From Anniella stebbinsi (Eukaryota; Chordata; Lepidosauria; Squamata; Anniellidae): a stretch of DNA of 64,000 nt. Positions 10,905 to 22,575 of this stretch are shown one piece after another; the stretch's first letter is position 1, and every line of letters begins with the position of its first letter. Where the stretch lies: assembly GCA_029215795.1 (NCBI GenBank), contig JARDYH010000005.1, forward strand, positions 34,850,001-34,914,000, read 5' to 3'. The notes under the pieces are model-generated. The model did no database searches. It had not been told where the DNA came from and saw only the letters and a list, made by a program, of their open reading frames with translations. The translations under genes and the position numbers were made by a program.

Positions 10905-11063
10905 CAGTGAAGGATGGTGGTTCCAATGTCAGTGGGGCAGTCAGTCCGCTCTGGGTTTCAGTCAGAACCAATCAGAAAGGGTTGGATAGCTCTTTTAGAG
11001 TTCTGACTGAAACCCGGAGTGGATTGACTGCCCCACTGACATCGGAGCCACCAGCCTCCACTG
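10905..11063. mobile_element. Palindromic hAT-like MITE with CAGTG ends
   Basis: Starts CAGTGAAGGATGGTGGTTCC and ends GGAGCCACCAGCCTCCACTG. Flanking octamers GCATGTAT and GCATGTGC match at 6 of 8. Long arms include CAGTGGGGCAGTCAGTCC and TGACTGCCCCACTGACAT, with GGTTTCAGTCAGAACC mirrored by TTCTGACTGAAACC. CAGTG fits the hAT terminal consensus. Partial copies lie at about 36310-36410 and 36977-37090. Confidence 0.8.
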
Positions 11064-11071
11064 GCATGTGC

Positions 11072-13252
11072 TATTTCACATACTTCAAAATGTGGTAGCC
11101 CTGCTGTGTTTTGGGGCCCTCCTATTCATTCTTCTGAATTGGGCCACGGGCGTCTGCAGCACCGCTGTAAGCACAGGAGGTAAGCACCCAAGAAAAAGGA
11201 CTTGAGCATATTTCATTGCAACGGAAATCTGACTCTTAGGTTTTTCAATTTACTCACCTTTTGTGGCACATTAAGTCAGAGAGCATTTGATCTTGATGCT
11301 TTTACTGTTAAGCTTAACAAATGCTGCTTCATTCGTTTCATAAGCCTTTTGTTCTTCACTGCAAACAAATGTTTGATAACCCCTGTGCAGTAGCATTCCT
11401 CACATGAAATGATATTTCATTGACTTTCATGAGGTAGTACTGAGGAAAAATTAGTTTCTATTTGTTTATTCCACTTATGACCCAGACAGCCCTATTGCTA
11501 AATTTAAATGAACTGTCTAGACTTTCAGGGAATTAATCAAGCCATAAAATAACGTGCCCTACCACTGACACCAACCAACCAACTAACCAACCAAAAGTTA
11601 GAGAATGTCAAAGAGACAAAGAAGCAGGGTGGGCAGGCCCTCTAATCTCAGGGCTGTAAAAAAAAAACCACCATCGGGGAAATCATTGTGGGACAGATCT
11701 CATAGGATTCTGGCTGTGACAGTGGTTGTGGAACAGTGGATTGTCCTTTTTTTCCATGTATGGTAGCCTGAAGATGGGTGGCCGGGCGGCAGGGCCTGCT
11801 TTTGTGTCTTTAACAAGCAGCCTAATCTGGAGAAATCTATGTGGAGCTTGGTGCTCTTTCGATCATTTCTCCCACCACTAAGGGGGGCACTTATCCTTGA
11901 GAGGATATAGCTGGAAGCAGTGTATCAATGACCCAACCACATGGAGTTGGGCTAATCATGTGGACCTTTCTCATGAAACCCGCACTCCCCTGGGAAGGAA
12001 GATACCAATTGTGAGAAAGACCTACCTTATGAGCTTCTACTAGGTAACTTCAATATTCTCTCAGCTATGTGGCAGCCACTAATTTTGTATTCAGGAATTG
12101 CCAGTCAACATAAAATTGATTGCCTCAGAGTGTCCACCTGCCCAATTCCTACTTCCGTTCCCTGACCTTACCTGCCTTACCTGAATGTGACCAAGTTAAC
12201 CTAACACCACAGTCCACTTGTCAATAACAGCTTCCCTTTTTAACATTAGTGCAGAGTAGATGTGAAGAAAACCTTTCTACGTGACCAGTGTGGTGGCAGG
12301 TAAAACATTCCAACTCTGCCCCAAAACAGTATAGATTAGGCCTGCCCTGAAATTGGGTACAGGCAGGGATGAGTCACTATTGAAAAGAGGCTGGGGGGGG
12401 GATGGGTATGCCCCATCTCCTCCCATCCCAAATGCAATCCCACCCTTCCCCCAATACAAGCGCCGGCATAGGGCAAAGGTTTTGTGTGGTGGCCAATTGG
12501 TATTTTGCTTGAATGATTTTATCCCACTGCGTTCTGCTTCTGGTCTGTTGTTTTTGTCAAATATTTTGCCATTCTTATAATCCTGCAGCTTGAATGCTTT
12601 CTTGTGCAATTGTTATGATTCGATGATTACTTCTCTTAGCAGTTTGTTTCAATCTTTTAAAAAGTCGGCTATACATTTGCTAAACAAAGAAATAGAAATT
12701 CAAAGAATGATTACTTGGAAGTAAGTCTCAGTGAAATCCATCAGAATGATTTCCATCATAATGGAAGATTGAAAATATAAAAATATAATATCTAAATTCA
12801 CATATAAAATTTATATATGAAAATATAAAATCCAGTAGTTACTCAGAATGTTCTCAACCTTAGTTTTCTTGGCAGGCAGAGAACAAAAGTAAAGTGAACA
12901 TAGCCGTTTTTATATTAGCATAGCTGGAGGTTAGTTTAAGTGGTGAACTAGGGGAAAACAATGTTGATAGATGCCCATTCTGCAGTTTGTAATAATCTTA
13001 AAATGCAATGAAGGGAGTGTTTTGCAAACAAATTTTGATTGGATCATGCCTGGTGCAAGAAAAAAATCATGTGCCAAAGTCGGGTAGCCACTTATGAATC
13101 AACAACAACAACAGCAAAAGGAAATGCATCACCCAAAAAAGAGAATAGCAACTTGCATAACATTTTCATATGCTAATTTAAATGTATATTTGCAGATTTA
13201 GAACTAATTATTATAATTAGAATAGAAAACAGCATAGAAGACTTTGACCAAG
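11072..13252. other. Intergenic DNA, no gene recognised
   Basis: About 2.2 kb without a supportable gene. It contains a short CCAA repeat near 11570-11594 and an AT-rich ATATAAAA run near 12770-12830. Near 12716-12762 a GAAGTAAGTCTCAGTGAAAT segment resembles the CCATTGA/AGTAAG dispersed repeat also seen at 26068, 38325 and 55368. The open frames of up to 110 codons near 12.3-12.6 kb have no recognisable domain. Confidence 0.4.
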
Positions 13253-13614
13253 GGTGTCATCAGACAAGTGCTTTATCGCACACTCATTACTGGGCACTCA
13301 CGGATTTTCGTGGGTCCTATTCACAACGCCGGCTGCATCCCACGTGCCTCCCACCCCTTCTAGCCTTCTTTGCATGACAAAAAAAGACCCTGGTAAATCC
13401 AACTTATTTTTGAGATGGAACTTGCCGCTATCCCCTGCTCTGTGCAGGAGAAGCAGCGCAATCAAAATGGGCCACTGAATGGGCCACGTGCACATTGTTT
13501 ACTTCCTCTTTTCTCTCCCTGAGAAAGACGAAGCAATGAGTGACAAAAGCGTGGGTGGAGAAGTGATGGTAAGAAAATGTGATTTCCCCCTGTGTGATGA
13601 TGCTCTAAGTGACA
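13253..13614 (+). repeat. MITE-like repeat, GTGTCATCACACAGG family, most complete copy
   Basis: It runs from GGGTGTCATCAGACAAGTGC to CCCCTGTGTGATGATGCTCT, giving imperfect inverted ends. Internal landmarks are TTATCGCACACTCATTACTG, GGGCACTCACGGATTTTCGT, CTGCTCTGTGCAGG, CACTGAATGGGCCACGTG and GTTTACTTCCTCTTTTC. No clear target duplication was found, so the superfamily is unassigned. Confidence 0.78.
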
Positions 13615-13655
13615 TCAGTGTTTGCCTGCTGTCCAGGTGCTAACTGTTGATGGGC

Positions 13656-14450
13656 AGGGCCGGCATGAAGGGTAGGCATGGTTGAGCACCTGCCAAGCGC
13701 CCACACCCCATTTGGCGCCTATTGGACTTGCTCCTCCTCTTCACCACTGTAGTAGAGTGGCTTAGCATCGAAATCGTGCACATTGTGATACAAGTGAGAC
13801 ATTTGGTGTGGTATTTATGACCATGTAGATTAAAATTAGATATAGAGGCATCTCAGGAAATCATTGTAATGGCCTCCATCTTGGAAAATGGCACCCAAAA
13901 TCCAGTTTTTGCACAATAACATTTATTTGTAATCTCACAAAACAGATGTCTCAGTACAAAATTAAAGAGCATAAAATTTGCTACAAAAAAACTCATTAAC
14001 AATCTTTTTATAGGAGTAACCCTCTTCAAGATATAACGGTTTTATTCCTACCCATTTGTCTGAGAAGTCAACAAAATGCACTCTCTCACCCTTATTTCAA
14101 TCTTGCACTTTGTGTTGCAAGCCTGAAAGTTTCAGAGGTCATAATTTACACCATTTTCAATAAGAATACTGTCATTAAGCCGCTCTACTGTTGTAAACTG
14201 CTGGTTCCCCTGCCTTTCGCTCTGGCCCAGACAATGGTGGTGGTGGTGGTAAGGAGCAGTAGATGCCACTGCCTAGTTGCTCACCTGTCACTCCACTTGT
14301 CAAGCAAGCAAGTGGTAGCAATGATGAGGAGGAGGAGGAGCAACAGCAATTGGTGACAAGTGAGTCTACCGTGAGAAGGTAGACTCAATGTGGGAGGGGG
14401 GCATTGAGAGTGTCTTGCCCAGAGCCCCTCCAAAACCTAGAGTTGGCACT
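13656..14450 (+). repeat. Dispersed repeat (GGGTAGGCATGG family) split by an insertion
   Basis: The outer parts match the continuous copy at 59452-59689. GGCATGAAGGGTAGGCATGG and GAGCACCTGCCAAG lie at the left. On the right are TGGTTCCCCTGCCT, CAATGGTGGTGGTGGTGG, GATGCCACTGCCTAGTTGCT and GGTGGTAGCAATGAT-like words. The middle, about 13750-14190, is absent from the other copy and is annotated separately. Confidence 0.65.
13750..14190. mobile_element. Insertion with short inverted ends inside the GGGTAGGCATGG repeat
   Basis: The left end TAGTAGAGTGGCTTAGCAT and right end TCATTAAGCCGCTCTACTG form an inverted pair of about 16 bases. The segment is missing from the orthologous position of the related copy at 59452-59689. 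It is AT-rich with no open frame of note. No clean 8-bp target duplication is visible, so the class is uncertain. Confidence 0.55.
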
Positions 14451-15505
14451 TTTGGTGGGCATCAACTCTCATGGTTTATTATCTTTAATCTGGAATTGGA
14501 CAAGAGAGTCCTTCAAAGAGAGAACAGACCTCTGTAAAAGAGAACACCTGGCAACCCTATGAAGATTCCTGAGACAAAGAAACAATAGAGCTATTGAGTG
14601 TATATTGTGTAAAAGAATAATTTACTGTGGTGGTGGTGGTGGTGATGGTGATATAGTGTCCTATATAGAGAAATGTGCCTGCCTCACAAGACTAGAAGAG
14701 AATGGAATAGGGAACGCAAGTGAGAGGAGATGTCTGTGCAATGAGCTGTTTTTCATGAGCGGCCATATCATTAGGCCCACTGTATGGCATTAGTGTGGCA
14801 TAAGAGCAGTTCTATTTGGAGGCTGAACTAGATGCCACAGCAGGGGTCTCATGCCTGCTCCAACCTGCAACTGGAGAAAACAGGATTTTTTTCCCTCACA
14901 GCAAAAGGGAAGCCTGCATGAGGAGTGCAGAAACCACAGCTTGGCCTCGCCGAAGTCTGTCTCAGCCACTTCCCCCCAGAACTTTTCTCCTCAGTTTAGC
15001 TTCTATATCAGAAGTGACCATGTTGGAGTGCAGCGTACTTTGTATATGGGGCTGAAGCAGCTTTCCCCATCTGGGTGTCCTCTAGATCTATCAGACTACA
15101 AGACCCATTATCCCCAGCCAGCAAGGGCACCCAGGTTGGGGGAGCCTGGGCCAGAGGAACTGCACAGCAAGTGTCAGGATGGTTTTGCTCATTTCTTGTT
15201 CAACCTGCCCCCTTCTATGTGACGGGGCTAGTTCTGTTTTTAAACATAGCGAATGTCTGTATTCTTCGATAGCCGATTGAGAGCTTTTGCTCTTTCTAAA
15301 GAAGGGAAGAGCTACCTAATGGCTTCCAGGAAGATTGGAGCTATTTTGTTTAATGTAATCTGAGTCATGCAGGTACAGTCTCTTCTTAATTTGTCCCTTC
15401 TCTCTTGGTCTGTGAATCCCCCCTGCACATAAATAACAGTGAGATAAGCACAAAGGGGCTGAAAGAATTAGACAAGTTGCTATTTGAATGACAGGCTCCT
15501 GCATT
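14451..15505. other. Anonymous DNA with a small (GGT)n run
   Basis: A GGTGGTGGTGGTGG run lies near 14629-14645. About 14478-14562 resembles the AGAGGAC/CAACCCTATG end of another dispersed repeat (compare 22060 and 38578). The open frames near 14.8-15.2 kb lack domains. Confidence 0.4.
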
Positions 15506-15513
15506 GTTTTTAC

Positions 15514-16503
15514 TAGGGATGTGCACTGGATTGGATCCGATCCACGATCCGAATCCGATCCAGGGGGAAATCAGATAAATTATCTGATTTCTGATCTCAC
15601 TGCTTGATCAGCCGATCCAATCCGATCCGATCTGGAAAGGTTCTGAACCAGTTCGGATGGATCGGCGGATTGGCGGGCGCCCGCTGGCGGCCACCACCGC
15701 TTCCATTGGTGGGCGCCAGTGGGCGCCCGCCGATGGAAGCGGACAGTGGGAGGGGGCTTCCCTAGTGGGGCTGTCCGCTTCCATTGGTGGGTGCCAGCGG
15801 GCACCTGCCGATGGAAGCGGACAACGGGGGCAGGAGGCGGCAGACGGGAGCAGACGGCCAGGAAAGGTAAGCAGGGGGCAGGGGAAAGGGGGCGCGTGGC
15901 GTGCTTACCTTTCCTGGCCGTCCGCTCCCGTCTGCCGCCGGCTGCTACTGTGAGTGGGCTTCGCAGCCTGCTCCAGAGTAGCGCGCCAGGTGATGACATC
16001 ACTTGGCGTGCTACTCTGGAGCAGGCCGCGAAGCCCGCTCGCAGTAGCAGCCGGCGGCGGATGGGAGCGGATGGCTAGGAAAGATAAGCAGGAGGCAGGG
16101 GGCAGGGGGGAGGGGGTTTACCCCCCCGGGGCTGTCCGCTTCCATCTGCTGGCGCCCGTGGGCACCAGCAGATGGAAGCGGATGGCCCCGGGGGGGGGGG
16201 GTAAGGAGCATGGTAGAGGGGGCTAACCTGCCGGGGCTGTCCACAACAGACGGCCCCGGGGGGGAGGGAGTTAGGCCCCCCCTCACCCACCCGCCGCCAT
16301 TTTTTCCTCATAGACTTGCATTGCAATGCAAGTCTATGGGGGGGGGGGAAATGGCGGCCGATCCAAAAAGTTCTGATTTTTGGATCGGGATCAGACTCAA
16401 TCCAGTCCAGGGGGCCTCCGATTTTGTCCGATCCGATCCGTGACAAAATTGGAGGTCCCGATCCGGGTCTCGATCCAATCCGGGGGGTCCGTGCACACCC
16501 CTA
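15514..16503 (-). mobile_element. Nonautonomous hAT-type element, GATCC-rich family, copy 2
   Basis: Starts TAGGGATGTGCACTGGATTG and ends GGTCCGTGCACACCCCTA, with a perfect 8-bp target duplication GTTTTTAC (15506-15513 and 16504-16511). The order of end types is reversed relative to copies at 693 and 26223, so it lies on the minus strand. Inside are palindromic modules: TCCATTGGTGGGCGCCAG repeats; a pair of arms around GGTGATGACATCACTTGG near 15990-16008; and CATAGACTTGCATTGCAATG, which folds on itself near 16310-16335. Subterminal GATCC repeats flank both ends. No transposase. Confidence 0.9.
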
Positions 16504-16690
16504 GTTTTTACAGCTACACGCTACATGTGTAGCGTGTTTGACCAGCCATACCTCAGGTTCAAAAGGCACTCTGACTGAAGGATAACAAGAGCTCCTACAA
16601 ATAAGTTGATTCTTCCCTTTAGCGAATTTCTTCAATTAATCTATCAAAATTTAGATGTTGAATTTGTTTCAGCAGTTTGCTTTAAATGAG

Positions 16691-16768
16691 AAGCATATTT
16701 TATTCTAAAATATTTCTGACAGAAATGACAAGCATATTTTATTCTAAAATATTGGGGGGGGGGGGGGG
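16691..16768. repeat. Tandem duplication followed by a G run
   Basis: AAGCATATTTTATTCTAAAA occurs twice at a 39-base interval (16691 and 16730), followed by about 14 G. It is probably slippage or a small local duplication. Confidence 0.85.
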
Positions 16769-17859
16769 TTGGAATCTGCTCTCCCTTAAAAAAAAATCAT
16801 CCACAGTTTTGTTTACCAAAAATGATTAGTAGAAATTCTCATCTGATGGTAACATTTTAATGTACAAAATCTACTAGTAGCTTAAAGTGTGGGCTTTTCC
16901 TACAACCAAACCACAAAATGGCAGGGTTTTATTTCAAAAATCCAAACAACTTCCACTAGACTTCAGAAAGAGAGAGAGAGAGAGAGAAGTTTCATAATTT
17001 GACAACATCGATAGCAGTGGTATCCAAGTGATTCACCAAGGGTGCCTGCCATAAAATCAGAGGATTACTTCCAAATCATGACCCATTTCCCATCCCTTCT
17101 CTTTTCCATATTCCTGTTTTAAGTCTGGTAAAGCTTTACTCTGCATGAAAGAGGTACACAATGTGGTGTGTGTGTGTGTATTAAGCAAAGCGGAAACATT
17201 AAGATTTCACAAATATTCACAAGATTTAGCCATGCACAGAGTAAGACCCATTACTGTGACCTTAATCATGACCGTGTCTGGATCTAACCCTATCTGTTTT
17301 ATGGAGACAGAGATCAATTTGAAGGTCATAATGAAATGTGCAGCATTGGCCAATTTAGGAGTGGTTAATTTGGCCTTGAGATATTAATTTCTGCCCTCCA
17401 TGGTTGGAACCACTATGACAGATTTTCTACCAGGGATACAGTCCTGCAGCATCCAACAAAAAGCTACTATCATCAAGCCCAAGAGGGTCTGTCTCTTTTT
17501 TCATTTGATGTGGCAAATTAAATTCCATGGATCCTAGGCCAGTCATCTCTGCTATTTCTGGATTAATCACTATAGTCAGTATCCATAGAGCAAATTCTCT
17601 GCTATATATGGCGTAGTTATGTAGGAAAACATGTAAGAGTGTGCTCCATTGACATTTGTTCCAATTTGGGACGTGGTAACTGCAAGGCCATGATTGCGAC
17701 CATGCTCCAGTTTGGAAGAAAATGTTTAATGAATCAGGCCAAGATGAGAATTTCATGGTTTGGGATAGAAAAGGTCAGATGAGAATGTAGGAGGAGATGT
17801 TGTGATCTTTGCCTGCTGGTGGAAGACAACATGGAGGGTGTGAACCTAGCTTTCCTTGG
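16769..17859. other. Intergenic DNA, no gene recognised
   Basis: A short (GA)n lies at about 16970-16987 and (TG)n near 17166-17179. About 17420-17760 carries overlapping open frames without recognisable domains. No other structure is evident. Confidence 0.4.
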
Positions 17860-18020
17860 CAGGAACTTCCACAGTTTGCTTCAATTTGTTTGCCTTCATC
17901 CAGTCCATTACCGGTATCAGACACCAGAGCAGCTTCCTTGGATTTGGATGGAAAAGAGAGCAAGAGAGTTGGGTGTCATCAATGTACTGAAGGAAGTGTC
18001 CCTATGCACCCTGAAGGCTT
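17860..18020 (-). mobile_element. Degenerate L2/CR1-like LINE fragment (RT region)
   Basis: Minus-strand remnant of the RT segment that is better preserved at 19298-20089. TGCTTCAATTTGTTTGCC, TCATCCAGTCCATTACCG and TGGGTGTCATCAATGTACTG align in order with the LINE's antisense sequence there. It is too decayed for an open frame, so it represents an older insertion than the three main copies. Confidence 0.6.
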
Positions 18021-18355
18021 ACATGCAGGAGCATGTGAAAGAGTGTGCCAGAGCTGAGCTTAATAAACTAGGTGCTCTAGTGTGGGTGCATGGACTGCAC
18101 CAGTGAAACATGATGCACAACCAAGTGAAAATGATCCTCCTGACAAGATCCAACCCCGACCTTTGGCTTTTGCATCACAAAGTTTGACAAGTGACTTGAC
18201 ACCCCCCCCCCCCAAAACCAGGCTGGTTTCCTCATCTACCCCACCATGGGCCAATTGGCAACATTTCTTATTCCCTAACCCACTTTAAGCTACTCTTTTG
18301 CTTGATATGAAGCCAAATCCCACACCCATTTTTTGGACAAATGCTGAAGGGATTT

Positions 18356-18411
18356 TTATTTATTTATATTATTATTATTATTATTATTATTATTTTATTT
18401 TATTTTATTTT
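18356..18411. repeat. (ATT)n / (TTTTA)n microsatellite
   Basis: ATT trinucleotides followed by TTTTA pentanucleotides. It may be the tail of a decayed retroposon, but no body is recognised upstream. Confidence 0.9.
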
Positions 18412-18828
18412 GCACTCCCAAACATGGTCCAACACAGGGATTGGGCATTGGGCCCTCCCCCTTTCTGCTACACATCTTGTGGAACTGTATTTCTCTCTCG
18501 TGGTTCCATGAGGCATGCCTGATGCAGACTCAAACTGGGCCATGGAGTTATGCTCTTCTTTGGATGGAATGTTGAATTAATGTTTCCGTGGAGATGTACA
18601 GTATCATTTTATAGACGATGATCAGCCTGATCGTGGATCTTTTCCCCCTCAAGTATAAATGTGAGACAAGGCTCTATTCATAAAAGATAGTACATTCTTC
18701 CAGAGGATAAATACCATAGCTAACTGCTTTTGGAATGCCTGCTTTTCCAATGCCTCTCAGAAATCTATGCAAGAATTCTGAGCAGACTCTTGCATGAATT
18801 CTTCACTGACAATAATAATATAATAATA

Positions 18829-21193
18829 ATATATTTATTTATTTATTTATTTATTACCCACCTCGCCCTCTGGATCGAGGCGGGGAACAACATCAATATG
18901 AACAATATAAAATACATAAAACCGATTAAAAGCATATAAAATTAATACATTATTAACATCTCTAAGTCCTAAAATTCGACTGGGTAGGCCTGCTGGAAGA
19001 GATCAGTCTTTATGGCTCTCTTAAATTCTGGAAGACTGGTAAGTTGGCGGATCTCTCCCGGCAGGTAGTTTCACAGTCTGGGAACAGCAGAAGAGAAGGT
19101 CCTCTGGGTAACAGGTGTCAGCCTAGTCTTGGCCTATTGTAGTAAATTCTTCCCAGAGGACCTGAGCGTGCTGGGCGGATTGTATGGGAGAAGGCAATCC
19201 CGCAGGTAACCTGAACCCAAACCATGTAGGGCTTTAAAGGTAATGACCAACACTTTGTACTTCGCCCGGAAACTGATTGGCAGCCAGTGAAGAGATTTTA
19301 AAACTGGTGTAATGTGGTCACCCCTAGTGTACCGGTGACCAGCCTGGCTGCCATATTTTGAACTAGTTGAAGTTTCCGGACTAGGCACAGAGGTAGCCCT
19401 ATGTACAGCGCATTGCAGAAGTCAAGCCTCAAAGTTACCAGCACGTGCACTACTGATTTTAGGTCTTCCAACCCTAGGAAGGGGCGCAGCTGGCGTATCA
19501 ACCGAAGCTGATAGTAGGCACTCCTGGCAGTCGCATCTATCTGAGCTGTCATTTGGAGCGACAGATCCAGGAGCACCCCCAAGCTGAGTGTAACCCCATC
19601 CAGAACTGGTTGACACACCTCCAAACCCAGGTTGGGGCCTTTGACAGTAAGCACCTCCGTCTTGTCTGGATTCAGCTTCAGTTTGTTTTTTCTCATCCAG
19701 CCCATTACCGCCTCCAAGAATTCATTCAGAGAAGACACACTATCCTTAGCTGACGCTGTTGTCAAAGGCATAGAGAAATATATTTGGGTGTCATCAGCAT
19801 ACTGATAGCACCCCGCCCCATGCCTCCAGATTATCTCTCCCAGCGGTTTCATGTAAATGTTAAACAGCATTGGGGATAGGATGGCGCCTTGAGGTATGCC
19901 ATACAACAGCTCCTTCTTTGAGGAGCAACTATCCCCAAGCATCACCATCTGGAACTTGCCCAAGTGGTAGGACCGGAACCACAGAAGCACAGTGCCCCCG
20001 ATTCCCAATCCCCTCAGGCATTCCAGAAGGATATTATGGTCGATGGTATCGAAAGCTGCTGAGAGATCCAGAAGTACCAGCAGGGACACACTCCCCCTGT
20101 CAATACTCTAGCATAGATCGTCCACTAAGGCGGCCATAGCAGTCTCAACTCTGTATCCTGCCCTGAAGCCGGTTTGAAATGGGTCTAGAAAAACTGTACC
20201 ATCCAAAACTGCTTGGAGTGGAAAGGCAACTGCCCTCTTGATCACCTTGCCCAAAAATTGAAGATTTGATATTGGTCTATAGTTATTAAGATCTAGGGGG
20301 TCCAGGTAGGGCTTTTTTAGAAGCGGCCGTACCACCGCTTCTTTTAAACAGGATGGAAAACTCCCCTCCCTGAGAGTCGTATTAATAATATGTTGTAATT
20401 GTAGTCTAATTACATCTCCTTCCTAGGTAACAAGCCAAGAAAGACAGGGATCGAGAGGACAAGTTGTCCTCCTCACTCATCCAAGCAGCTTATCCACATC
20501 CTCGATACTCACCAACTGAAACTGATCCAGTGTAATTCTACTTGTGGAGTTGCTGGACACTCCATTGTTAGCCTCTGCTATAATGACAGCATCTAAGTAG
20601 GCTCTTATCCGAGAGATTTTATCTGTGAAATGATCATTAAAGGCATCACAGCAAACTACTGAAGGCTCTAAGCTCAGGTTAAGGCGGGAAAGTGCCTGAG
20701 TTAGACCCCTCACTTCTCTGAACAGTTCTGCTGGACGTGAATTCACAGATGCAATGCGTGCAGAGAAGAAAACTTTCTTCGCTGCTCGTATTGCCACCCC
20801 ATAGGAACGAAGACATTTTCTACGTTGTTTCTTGTCGGATATAAGTTGAGTTTTCTGCCATAGGCACTCCAGTCATCCTTCCCGCTTCAACTCCCTGAGA
20901 TCTTCTGTATACCAGGGTGCCTGATTAGAAGCAGATCGGAGAGGACGTTTGGGGGCAATCGTGTCGATAGCCCTAGTTAGGTCTTGATTCCATCTATTGA
21001 CCAGGGCTTCTACAGGATTGTTGACGATACCAGCCATAAACCCTCTAAGGCTTTCTGGAATCCAGAAGGATCCATCAGCCTTCGAGGGCGGACCATCTTA
21101 ATACGTCTGCCATCCCAGCAGGGGTGGGTGGTAGCTGTGATATTAACCCTGACCAGAAAATGGTCTGTCCATGACAACACTGTCCATAATTCC
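18829..21193 (-). mobile_element. L2/CR1-like non-LTR retrotransposon, 5'-truncated
   Basis: This is the longest LINE copy in the window, on the minus strand. From its 5' side (high coordinates) it holds an endonuclease C-terminus with a TDHFLV motif (about 21160), a linker with WYTEDLRELK-like sequence (about 20890), the RT domain, and a C-terminal region with LHWLPISFRAKYKVL. It ends in a 3' UTR with CCCCGCCTCGATCC and an ATAAATAAATA tail near 18830. A full LINE would carry a complete APE endonuclease upstream; it is missing. Stops and frame breaks occur between the RT blocks. Sister copies are at 38800-39622 and 56349-57402. Confidence 0.92.
18975..20797 (-). pseudogene. LINE reverse transcriptase, broken
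   Basis: A disrupted reverse transcriptase of an L2/CR1-like retrotransposon, which would copy LINE RNA at nicked chromosomal DNA. Open segments lie at 20477-20797 (linker), 20108-20335 (RT N-terminal blocks with NYRPISNLQFLGK and FQTGFR) and 19298-20089. The last holds DLSAAFDTIDH, GIPQGAILSPMLFN, the catalytic QYADDTQIY and WMRKNKLKLNPDKTEVL. The C-terminal HWLPISFRAKYK block follows in another frame near 19134-19388. The catalytic YADD is intact but stops near 20100 and shifts near 19300 prevent a full protein. It is therefore a dead copy. Confidence 0.93.
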
Positions 21194-21197
21194 AAAT

Positions 21198-21332
21198 CAG
21201 GGGTGGGGAACCTGTAGTCTTCCAGATGTTGCTGCTGGACTCCAACTCCTTCCATCCCTAATCATTGGCCATGCTTTTTGAGGCTCATGGGAGTTAGAGT
21301 CCATCAACATCTGGAGAGCCACATGCTTCCTA
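21198..21332. repeat. Foldback MITE (CAGGGGTGGGGAACCTG family)
   Basis: Starts CAGGGGTGGGGAACCTGTAG. The left CCAGATGTTGCTGCTGGACT pairs with the right AGTCCATCAACATCTGGA, around a centre with ATCATTGGCCATGC. It abuts the truncated 5' end of the LINE. Other copies, of varying decay, are at 21935, 40293, 53487, 53764 and 61672. Confidence 0.8.
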
Positions 21333-21423
21333 CTCTGATATAAGTGAATGGCACACGCCAAATTTAGAATCCATTTCAAAACAGATAGAGCTGTAAATTA
21401 CATAAAAGAACAGCTTAAAATCA

Positions 21424-21453
21424 TTGTTTGTTTGTTTGTTTGTTTGTTTGTTT
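21424..21453. repeat. (GTTT)n microsatellite
   Basis: Seven to eight GTTT units. Confidence 0.95.
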
Positions 21454-21934
21454 AGAAATTTATATCCTAGCCTAAATATATTTCCTAAATGAATAAATCA
21501 ATTTCCTAAATTTATTTGTTTTCTATAGAAATTGATGTCCTAACCTTCAAATGGATTCCCAGAGTTATATTTATGAAGGAGTTGGGGGTTTCTTCCTTGG
21601 GAAGAAAAGCAAAAGAGTTTGGAAACTTTTAGATTGGAAAAAAGAAGCCATGAGTTATCATTGTGAATTGTGTTTCCTGACTTATCCCACAATCCAGGTG
21701 TTAATTGCCAGACTTACTATGTCATTTTCTCACTTGTGCATCTCCAAAAAGGAGAAAACCCATCACCCTCCAAAAAGATATCAAAAGGTGGTGTAGAGTT
21801 GCATAACGTTTGTGTGTGCAAATTTAAAATAATTACTATGATTTCAACAGAAGGACAATATCTCACCGTAATGGGGAAGACTGTGGTCAGACGGCTTCTG
21901 ATGTGCCTCCTCAGTCTGCTATCCAGGTTCTAAC
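21454..21934. other. AT-rich anonymous DNA
   Basis: No gene recognised. A direct repeat of AAATTTATTT/TCCTAAAT words near 21460-21520 may be microsatellite-associated. Confidence 0.4.
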
Positions 21935-22022
21935 TCAGCCTTCCACAACCTGATGCCCTCCAGATGTGTTGGACTACAACTCCTATCATTCCCCAGCCAG
22001 CGTTGAGTTGGAGAAGGCTGTG
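21935..22022. repeat. Foldback MITE fragment (CTCCAGATGTGTTGGACTAC)
   Basis: CAGCCTTCCACAACCTGATG, GCCCTCCAGATGTGTTGG and ACTACAACTCCTATCATTCC correspond to the left arm of the family at 53487. The GTTGGAGAAGGCTGTGTT end forms the opposite terminus, with most of the right arm deleted. Confidence 0.7.
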
Positions 22023-22059
22023 TTAATTGTTGATGGCAACCAAAGCTTCTGCTCTCCCT

Positions 22060-22165
22060 TCTGTCCAGTCGAGACATGGATTGGGGAGCCCTTTAAATAG
22101 AGGATGCCTTCAATTAGAGGACTGTCTTCTGTAAAGTAGGACACATGGTCACTCTATTCTCATGC
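22060..22165. repeat. Dispersed repeat fragment (AGAGGACTGTCTTCTGTAAA)
   Basis: CCCTTTAAATAGAGGATG, AATTAGAGGACTG and GTAGGACACATGGTCACTCTA read as the inverse of the TAGGGTGGCCAGGTGTCCTA start near 38578. It probably derives from an old hAT-like repeat; the copy is incomplete. Confidence 0.5.
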
Positions 22166-22575
22166 CTGGATTTTTTATGTCTTTAATGGTAATATTATGA
22201 ATGGTGTACATAGAATAGGTGGAGAGAAATATTTCTCCTTTTCTTATTACATGAGACCTTGACGATACACAATGAGGTTGATTTGTAATACGTTCGGGTC
22301 AGATAAAATGAACATGTAGACCAGGATCCAAAGAGCTTCATGCATTTTTAAAAAGAATTCTTATTTGCACATATAACAATTATAAACAAAAACAAGATGG
22401 TGGAAAGCCACAAAAGAAGTAAAAAGAAGAAGAAAGAGCAGGGGGGAGAAGTGGGGGGAAAGGAAGAACATATCATAGAGTATATCATAAGACATATCTA
22501 TCGATAATAATCATTTACAGCACACCTTTTTAATCAATTTTTAATTAAAATCACCCTTAATAAAAAGAAAGAAAA

